Below, piece after piece: positions 58,710 through 64,000 of a stretch of 64,000 nucleotides of DNA. The stretch comes from Cereibacter sphaeroides (lineage in GTDB: Bacteria; Pseudomonadota; Alphaproteobacteria; Rhodobacterales; Rhodobacteraceae): positions 992,001 through 1,056,000 of the forward strand of contig QFQS01000001.1 in NCBI GenBank assembly GCA_003243455.1, in the 5' to 3' direction. Position numbers and translations under genes: made by a program. Numbering within the stretch: position 1 is the stretch's first letter; each line of letters starts with the position of its first letter. Under the pieces are notes generated by a model. The model searched no databases, was not told the DNA's origin, and worked only from the letters and a program-made list of their open reading frames with translations.

Positions 58710-60091
58710 AGCAACAGCATCGTAGCGAAGCCCAGGAAGGTCAGGTATCCCAGCACATCCGTAAGCGTGGTCACAAAGGTGCCAGAGGCCAATGCTGGAT
58801 CCATGCCCACACGATGCAATCCCAGCGGAATCAGCACGCCGCTCAGCGCCGCCACAACCTGATTGCAGATCATCGCCATGCCCAGCACAATCCCCAGCCG
58901 CAGGTCGCCGAACACCGCAAAGGCCCCGATGCCGAGAATGGCCGCCAGCGCGATACCGTTCAGCAGCCCTGCCCCGATTTCCCGCAACACCACGCGCCTC
59001 GCGTTCGAAGACGTCAGATCGCGCGTCGCCAGCGCGCGCACCGAAACCGCCAGCGATTGCGTGCCCGCGATACCGCCGGTCGAGGCTACAATCGGCATCA
59101 GCGCCGCCAGCGTGACCAGTGCCGCGATGGTGCTTTCAAAGCGAGAGATCACGAAGGCAGAGATTGAGGCGGTGAACAGGTTGATGACCAGCCAGGGAAT
59201 CCGCGTCCGCGCGGTTTCCCACGGTCCGTCCGACATGTGGGATTCTTCGCTGACACCGGCCAGTCGCAGGATGTCTTCCTCGTGTTCCTCATCCAGCACG
59301 TTCATCGCATCGTCGATGGTGATGACGCCGACCAGCCGGTCGTTCTCATCGACCACGGGGCAGGAAATCAGGTGGTACTGGTTGAAGATATAGGCGACCT
59401 CGGACTCCGCCTCGGTCGCGACGATAGTGCGGAAACTATCTTCGGTTATGTCGCGAAGGGCCACGGCGCGCTTGGAGGACAAAAGCCGCCCCAGCGTCAC
59501 GTAACCCTGTGGTTTCATTCGCGGGTCGACCAGGATGACGTGGTAGAACTGATCGGGCAGATGATCGGCGGCGCGCAGATAATCGATGGCCTCACCCACC
59601 GTCCAATGCTCGGGCGCGAGCACGACTTCGCGCTGCATCAGGCGACCGGCGGAATGCTCGGGATAGGCCATCGCGGCCTCGACCGCGACACGGTCGGCAT
59701 CCTCCAGCGCGTTCAGGATCACATCCTGCTGCGGCTGCTCCAGATCCTCCAGAATGTCGACGACGTCATCGGTCTCAAGCTCGCGCACCGCTTCGGTCAG
59801 AACGTCATGCGGCAGCGCGTCGATGACCTCTTCCCGGATCGAATCGTCGATCTCGGACAGGATCTCGCCGTCGATTTCGCCCGACCAAAGGTGCAGCAGG
59901 TTGCGCCGCTCGGTCGGGCCGATCTGTTCCAGAAGGTCGGCGATGTCGGCTGCGTGCAGCGGCGCCATCAGATCGGTCAGACGATCACGGTCTTGCGCGA
60001 CGACCGCGTGAAGGATGGCTTCGACACGTTCGGGGTCGAGGCCCATCAGCTCCTCCTCCACCTCCTCGCGTTCTGCCAAAGCCTCGGCCAT
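58706..60091 (-). CDS. mgtE: Magnesium transporter MgtE
   Basis: 461 residues from ATG 60091; an upstream in-frame ATG at 60205 would add an atypical stretch. Domains in order: N-terminal MgtE-N superhelix (about 30-130), two CBS domains (LMQREVVLAPEHWTVGEAI; CPVVDENDRLVGVITIDDA), the plug helix and five transmembrane helices with the pore motif PIVASTGGIAGTQSLAV. Mg2+ binding by the cytosolic domains gates the channel. It is divergent from guaD and coupled to the cyclo-ligase gene. Confidence 0.94.
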   Translation of the reverse strand: MAEALAEREEVEEELMGLDPERVEAILHAVVAQDRDRLTDLMAPLHAADIADLLEQIGPTERRNLLHLWSGEIDGEILSEIDDSIREEVIDALPHDVLTEAVRELETDDVVDILEDLEQPQQDVILNALEDADRVAVEAAMAYPEHSAGRLMQREVVLAPEHWTVGEAIDYLRAADHLPDQFYHVILVDPRMKPQGYVTLGRLLSSKRAVALRDITEDSFRTIVATEAESEVAYIFNQYHLISCPVVDENDRLVGVITIDDAMNVLDEEHEEDILRLAGVSEESHMSDGPWETARTRIPWLVINLFTASISAFVISRFESTIAALVTLAALMPIVASTGGIAGTQSLAVSVRALATRDLTSSNARRVVLREIGAGLLNGIALAAILGIGAFAVFGDLRLGIVLGMAMICNQVVAALSGVLIPLGLHRVGMDPALASGTFVTTLTDVLGYLTFLGFATMLLL

Positions 60092-60131
60092 GCGGTCTTC
60101 CTCGTCCGATCCGGGCGACCTTATCCAAACG

Positions 60132-60146
60132 TGTTTCAAAGAAACA
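60132..60146. promoter_or_regulatory. Palindrome in the mgtE-guaD divergent region
   Basis: TGTTTC-AAA-GAAACA is a perfect 6+3+6 palindrome, 41 bp from mgtE and 70 bp from guaD. Its position suggests an operator for one or both genes. No regulator is identified. Confidence 0.4.
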
Positions 60147-60215
60147 GGTGGTCGGGCAAATTTACGTGGCTCGCCAAAACCCCTAGGCTGGACCGGCAAG
60201 AACACGGGGCGAGCA

Positions 60216-61487
60216 ATGGGCGATCTTATTCTGGGACAAGTGCTGTGGTTTGAAGGAGATCCCTTTCGTCAGGAAGACGTCGCGCGCCACGAACCGCACG
60301 GGGCGGTGCTGATCGAAGACGGGCGGATCGCCGCCGTCGGTCCCGCCGACCGGCTGCGCGCCACGCATCCCACAGCGAAAGTCACCGACTATGGCCGCGA
60401 CCTCATCTCGGCGGGTTTTGTCGATGCCCATGTTCACTACCCGCAAACCGCCATCATCGCGAGCTGGGGCAAAAGGCTCATCGACTGGCTGAACAGCTAT
60501 ACCTTCCCCGAGGAAATGCGTTTTGCCAATGCGGACTACGCGAGCGAGATTGCCGGACGCTACCTTGACCTGACGCTTGATCGGGGCACGACCACCGTCT
60601 GCACCTATGCGACGATCCATCCCGAAAGCGTCGATGCCATCTTCGAGGCGGCGCAGTCTCGCGGCCAGCGCATATATGCGGGCAAGACCTGCATGGATCG
60701 CAACGCGCCCGACGGGCTGCGCGATACCGCGCAGTCGGCCTACGACGACTCGCGCCGCCTGCTGGAAAAATGGCACGGGGTCGACCGGCTGTCCTATGTC
60801 ATCACGCCGCGCTTCTCGCCTACCTCGACACCCGAGCAACTCGCGGCAATGGGGGCGCTGTGGCGCGAATATCCCGACTGTCTGATGCAGACCCACCTGT
60901 CCGAGCAGACCGATGAGATCGCCTGGGTAAAAGAGCTTTTCCCGCAATCCCGCGACTATCTCGACACTTACGAGGCGCAGGGTCTGCTGCGCGAAGGTGC
61001 GCTATACGGTCACGCTATCCATCTGACCACGCGCGAAAAAGACCGACTGATCGAAGCGGGCGCGAGCCTTGTCCACTGCCCGACCTCGAACACCTTCATC
61101 GGATCGGGCCTGTTCGACATGGGGCTGGCAAAGAAACTGCGCGTGGGATTGGCGACCGATACCGGCGGCGGGTCGTCATTTTCCATGCTCCGCACCATGG
61201 CCGCCGCTTACGAGGTCGCGCAGCTGCGCGGGCAGGCCCTGCACCCTTCGCAACTCTGGTGGCTCGCGACCCAAGGCTCCGCCCGCGCGCTGCATGCGGA
61301 TCACCAGATCGGCAATATCGCACCCGGCATGGAGGCCGACCTCGTGGTCGTCGACCTCGCCTCGACCCCCGCCATCGAACAGGCCACGCGCCGGGCAGAG
61401 GATATCTGGCAGGCGCTGTTCCCGACGATCATGATGGGCGACGATCGGGCGATCCGTGCGGTCTGGGTGGGTGGCGAACGTCGCTAG
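60216..61487 (+). CDS. guaD: Guanine deaminase
   Basis: 423 residues from ATG 60216. Amidohydrolase metal ligands His72 and His74 (FVDAHVHYPQT), TCMDRNAPDGLRD, THLSEQTDEIAWV and the HCPTSNTFIGSGLFD and TDTGGGSSFSM blocks are all typical of GuaD. It converts guanine to xanthine and ammonia. A probable 8-oxoguanine deaminase at 62405 extends purine salvage or repair functions nearby. It is monocistronic with a divergent neighbour. Confidence 0.93.
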   Translation: MGDLILGQVLWFEGDPFRQEDVARHEPHGAVLIEDGRIAAVGPADRLRATHPTAKVTDYGRDLISAGFVDAHVHYPQTAIIASWGKRLIDWLNSYTFPEEMRFANADYASEIAGRYLDLTLDRGTTTVCTYATIHPESVDAIFEAAQSRGQRIYAGKTCMDRNAPDGLRDTAQSAYDDSRRLLEKWHGVDRLSYVITPRFSPTSTPEQLAAMGALWREYPDCLMQTHLSEQTDEIAWVKELFPQSRDYLDTYEAQGLLREGALYGHAIHLTTREKDRLIEAGASLVHCPTSNTFIGSGLFDMGLAKKLRVGLATDTGGGSSFSMLRTMAAAYEVAQLRGQALHPSQLWWLATQGSARALHADHQIGNIAPGMEADLVVVDLASTPAIEQATRRAEDIWQALFPTIMMGDDRAIRAVWVGGERR

Positions 61488-61642
61488 TCCATTGCGACAA
61501 GAGCCGCACCAAAGGCCAAACTCCGCTCGTCCATAAATTGTAGCGGGTGGAGGCGCTGACGGCTCACTTGTCCAAAGGTAAACTTCAAAGGCCGGGTGCG
61601 AGCAAATTCAGCCGCAAAGTCCCGGTTCTTTGGAGAAAAACT

Positions 61643-62065
61643 ATGACTTACGAAGGAAGTTGTTTTTGCGGCGCCGTCCATATCGAAGCGACCGGAGAGC
61701 CCGTCGGCATGGGATACTGCCATTGTTCATCTTGCCGTTCCTGGTCTGCCGGGCCGGTTAACGCATTCACGCTTTGGCCCGACGGCACCTACAAGGTCAC
61801 CAAGGGCCAGGAATTCATCGGCCACTACAAGAAGACCGAGCGAAGCGACCGCCAGTTCTGCACGAGATGCGGCGGACACCTGATGACCCATCACCCGCAT
61901 TGGGGGCTGATGGACATCTACGCGGCGATGCTGCCGACGCTGGATTTCAAGCCCGGCGTGCATGTGAACTACGTCGAAACCGTTCTGCCGATGAAGGACG
62001 GCCTGCCGAAGCTCAAGGATTTCCCGACCGAGCTTGGCGGATCGGGCGTGGCGGTCGCCGAATAG
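61643..62065 (+). CDS. GFA/CENP-V-family zinc protein
   Basis: 140 residues from ATG 61643 with GGAG 8 nt upstream. The zinc cysteines are present as GSCFCGAVHIEATG, GYCHCSSCRSW and FCTRCGGHLM, as in glutathione-dependent formaldehyde-activating (GFA) family proteins. Most members are not proven to act on formaldehyde, and no formaldehyde gene is near. It is convergent with the RraB-like gene. Confidence 0.86.
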   Translation: MTYEGSCFCGAVHIEATGEPVGMGYCHCSSCRSWSAGPVNAFTLWPDGTYKVTKGQEFIGHYKKTERSDRQFCTRCGGHLMTHHPHWGLMDIYAAMLPTLDFKPGVHVNYVETVLPMKDGLPKLKDFPTELGGSGVAVAE

Positions 62066-62068
62066 GGA

Positions 62069-62392
62069 TCAGTCCGCGTCGAGTTCCCACCCGTCGGGAT
62101 AGAAGTCATGCTTCAGCGCGATGGTCGTTGCCGTGCGCTCATGTTCCCAGATGGCTTCCGGAGTGACCGGGATGGGTCCGATACTTGCGACCAGCGTGTC
62201 GCCATCCGGCAGGCGGCGGGTTTTGAAGCCCTCTGCCTGCAGGGCCTTTTCGAAGGAGGCCCAGTTTGCATCCAGTTCCTCGATGAAGAACATGAAATCG
62301 ACCACTGCGGTCTTGGGCAGTTTCACCCCCCGACCGGCCTCCTTGAAGGTGGAATAGGTTTCGCGCCGTTGTGACTCATAGTTATGCGACAC
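62069..62392 (-). CDS. RraB-like ribonuclease E inhibitor domain protein
   Basis: 107 residues from GTG 62392. The core DFMFFIEELDANWASFEKAL followed by a C-terminal TIALKHDFYPDGWELD fits the RraB/DUF1260-DUF695 fold. In E. coli RraB binds RNase E and changes mRNA decay. Similarity is partial, so inhibition of RNase E is inferred only. It lies 12 bp after the 8-oxoguanine deaminase-like gene and probably shares its transcript. Confidence 0.65.
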   Translation of the reverse strand: MSHNYESQRRETYSTFKEAGRGVKLPKTAVVDFMFFIEELDANWASFEKALQAEGFKTRRLPDGDTLVASIGPIPVTPEAIWEHERTATTIALKHDFYPDGWELDAD

Positions 62393-62404
62393 GCGTGTTT
62401 CCCA

Positions 62405-63742
62405 TCATGAGGGCAGACGGCGGGCCAGCCGGTTCTGCTGTTCGATGACCCGGCCCAAGTCGATGGTCACCATCTGGCGCTCTTTTACCACGCGACGCCC
62501 CTCCACGAACAGGTCGCGCACGCGAGTCGGGCCAGACAGGATCAGCGCGGCGACCGGATCCCAGGCGCCAGCCGCTTCGATGCCAGACATATCCCAGACG
62601 GCAATGTCCGCACGTTTGCCCGGCTCCAACGATCCGCAATCGCCACGGCCCAAAACCTGCGCCCCACCCAGCGTCGCAATCTCCAGCGCCTCACGCGCGC
62701 TCATCGCATCGGCTCCCTTCGCGACGCGTTGCAACAGCATCGCCTGCCGTGCTTCGGCGATCAGGTTGCCCGCGTCGTTAGATGCTGACCCGTCGACACC
62801 AAGACCCACCCGCACACCAGAATCCCGCATCTGGCGCACTGGCGCGATGCCCGAACCAAGGCGACAATTCGAACATGGGCAATGGGCTACTCCGGTCAAA
62901 CTGCGGCTGAAAAGTTCAATTTCCGAACTATCCAGCTTTACGCAGTGGGCGTGCCACACATCGTCGCCAGTCCAGCCCAGATCCTCGGCATATTGTCCCG
63001 GTCGGCAGCCAAAGCTGGCGAGCGAATAGGCGATATCCTCGTCATTCTCGGCCAGATGGGTGTGCAGCATCACCCCTTTGTCGCGCGCCAGTATCGCCGC
63101 ATCGCGCATCAGATCGCGGCTGACCGAGAAGGGTGAACAGGGCGCGATCCCGACCCGCACCATCGCTCCTTCCGACGAATCGTGAAAAGCGTCGATCACA
63201 CGGATGCAATCCTTCAGGATAGCCCGCTCACCCTCGACCAGACTGTCCGGCGGCAAACCGCCCGCGCTTTCGCCGATGCTCATCGCGCCGCGCGTAGGGT
63301 GGAACCGCAGCCCAACGTCGGCGGCAGCGGCGATCGTGTCATCCAGCCGCGCGCCATTGGGGTAAAGATACAGATGGTCCGAGGTCAGCGTGCATCCCGA
63401 CAGCGCCAGTTCGGCCAGACCGATCTGCGCCGAAACGAACATCTCTTCCGGGCCGAAACGCGCCCAGATCGGGTAAAGCGTCTTCAGCCAGCCGAACAGG
63501 AGCGCATCCTGCCCGCCCGGCACCGCACGGGTCAGCGTCTGGTACAGGTGGTGATGGGTGTTCACTAAACCCGGCGTAACCACGCACCCGGATACATCGA
63601 GAACCTCGCCGGTAGTGGTCAGCCCCTGCCCAATCGCCGCGATCACGCCGCTGCGGATCAACAGGTCGCCCCCGGCAATCTCTCGCCGCGCGCGGTCCAT
63701 GGTGACAAGTACGGTCGCCCCGCGCAGCAGAAGCTCACCCAT
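62405..63742 (-). CDS. 8-oxoguanine deaminase-like amidohydrolase
   Basis: 445 residues from ATG 63742, 7 nt after GGAAGGA; GTG 63769 overlaps the upstream stop and is an alternative. Metal ligands are His63 and His65 (GLVNTHHHLYQTLTRA), with HTHLAEN, HAHCVKLD and GLGVDGSASND completing the site. The DALLFGWLKTLYPIWA stretch is typical of 8-oxoguanine deaminases and related triazine hydrolases. It would turn 8-oxoguanine into urate. Downstream is the RraB-like gene. Confidence 0.82.
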   Translation of the reverse strand: MGELLLRGATVLVTMDRARREIAGGDLLIRSGVIAAIGQGLTTTGEVLDVSGCVVTPGLVNTHHHLYQTLTRAVPGGQDALLFGWLKTLYPIWARFGPEEMFVSAQIGLAELALSGCTLTSDHLYLYPNGARLDDTIAAAADVGLRFHPTRGAMSIGESAGGLPPDSLVEGERAILKDCIRVIDAFHDSSEGAMVRVGIAPCSPFSVSRDLMRDAAILARDKGVMLHTHLAENDEDIAYSLASFGCRPGQYAEDLGWTGDDVWHAHCVKLDSSEIELFSRSLTGVAHCPCSNCRLGSGIAPVRQMRDSGVRVGLGVDGSASNDAGNLIAEARQAMLLQRVAKGADAMSAREALEIATLGGAQVLGRGDCGSLEPGKRADIAVWDMSGIEAAGAWDPVAALILSGPTRVRDLFVEGRRVVKERQMVTIDLGRVIEQQNRLARRLPS

Positions 63743-63765
63743 CACCGCATCCTTCCGCGCCGTAA

Positions 63766-64000
63766 TCACAGAACCTGCGCCGGATCGTTCAGCACCGCCA
63801 ACGCGGCCGCGTGAACCTCGGCGTTCGCCGCCGCAATCACCCGCCCGCCCCGATGCGCGGGCCTGCCCTGCCAGTCTGTGACGATACCGCCCGCCGCCTC
63901 GATCACCGCTATCGGCGCCATAACGTCATACGTCTGCAGCCCAGCCTCGACCACAAGATCAATCTGGCCCGCCGCGATCAGCGCATAGGCATAGCAGTCC
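63766..64000 (-). CDS. HisN-like inositol-monophosphatase-family phosphatase, partial
   Basis: Only the last 78 codons are in the window. The frame starts DCYAYALIAAGQIDLVVEAG, contains a YDVMAPIAVIEAAGG block and ends VLNDPAQVL. This corresponds to the C-terminal half of the IMPase fold, where the family's aspartate motif 2 lies. The pattern fits bacterial HisN histidinol-phosphatases, but inositol phosphatase activity is possible. The stop overlaps GTG 63769 of the next gene. Confidence 0.78.
   Translation of the reverse strand, partial: DCYAYALIAAGQIDLVVEAGLQTYDVMAPIAVIEAAGGIVTDWQGRPAHRGGRVIAAANAEVHAAALAVLNDPAQVL

Noticed and set aside
1..64000. Prophage, CRISPR array, insertion sequence, tRNA or rRNA genes
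   Set aside because: None could be seen: no transposase or integrase frames, no regularly spaced repeats beyond those listed, and no cloverleaf-like intergenic sequence.

Overview
The window is a contiguous, high-GC chromosomal segment of an alphaproteobacterium, most likely of the Rhodobacterales. Supporting signs are the LexA target built from GAAC direct repeats, the HutF-type histidine pathway, the trpGDC-moaC-moeA-lexA order with a YibQ-like gene next to trpG, a small protein of a Rhodobacterales-type family (DUF6280), and the pcm-tolC order. Coding density is high. Many neighbouring genes overlap by 4 bp (ATGA or GTGA), so translational coupling is common.

Layout: 1-5014 (minus) is a one-carbon/betaine cluster of two FAD-GcvT dehydrogenases flanking a homocysteine S-methyltransferase. 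5127-6550 holds an isochorismatase-like hydrolase and a LysR regulator, and 6590-6964 a DoxX protein. 7041-13619 is the histidine utilisation cluster: hutC-hutF on minus and hutI-hutH-hutU on plus, around a promoter with a candidate operator. 13741-20891 carries a small membrane protein, an esterase, a YibQ-like protein and trpG-trpD-trpC-moaC-moeA. lexA follows, convergent with comEC, then gltX and gltA.

26826-33410 holds a DUF2189 membrane protein, a CoA-transferase, polyamine genes (N-carbamoylputrescine amidase, ornithine/lysine decarboxylase), a DUF2235 hydrolase and an AsnC/Lrp regulator. 33476-40675 holds valS, a HisC-like aminotransferase, a DUF305 gene broken by an in-frame stop, a class V aminotransferase, ygfZ and a six-cysteine small protein. 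40717-46223 holds efp, a DUF6280 gene, a PopZ-like gene, tolC, pcm and UDP-glucose dehydrogenase. 46290-50793 holds transporters (EamA, ArgO), an ArgP-type regulator, an acyltransferase and a DinB protein.

50895-53680 is the one clearly accessory stretch. A resident DNA-methyltransferase gene is split into 5' and 3' pieces by a compact restriction-modification pair on the opposite strand, a BglII/BstYI-type endonuclease overlapping an MT-A70 methyltransferase. It is flanked by lower-GC non-coding DNA, a paired REP-like palindrome and one copy of a 67-bp repeat whose other copy follows hutC. From 53679 to the end lie yebC, an SLC13/TrkA-C permease, an EamA transporter, a YmdB phosphoesterase, 5-formyl-THF cyclo-ligase, mgtE, guanine deaminase, a GFA-like protein, an RraB-like protein, an 8-oxoguanine-deaminase-like hydrolase and the 3' part of a HisN-like phosphatase. 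I saw no tRNA, rRNA, CRISPR array or complete insertion sequence.
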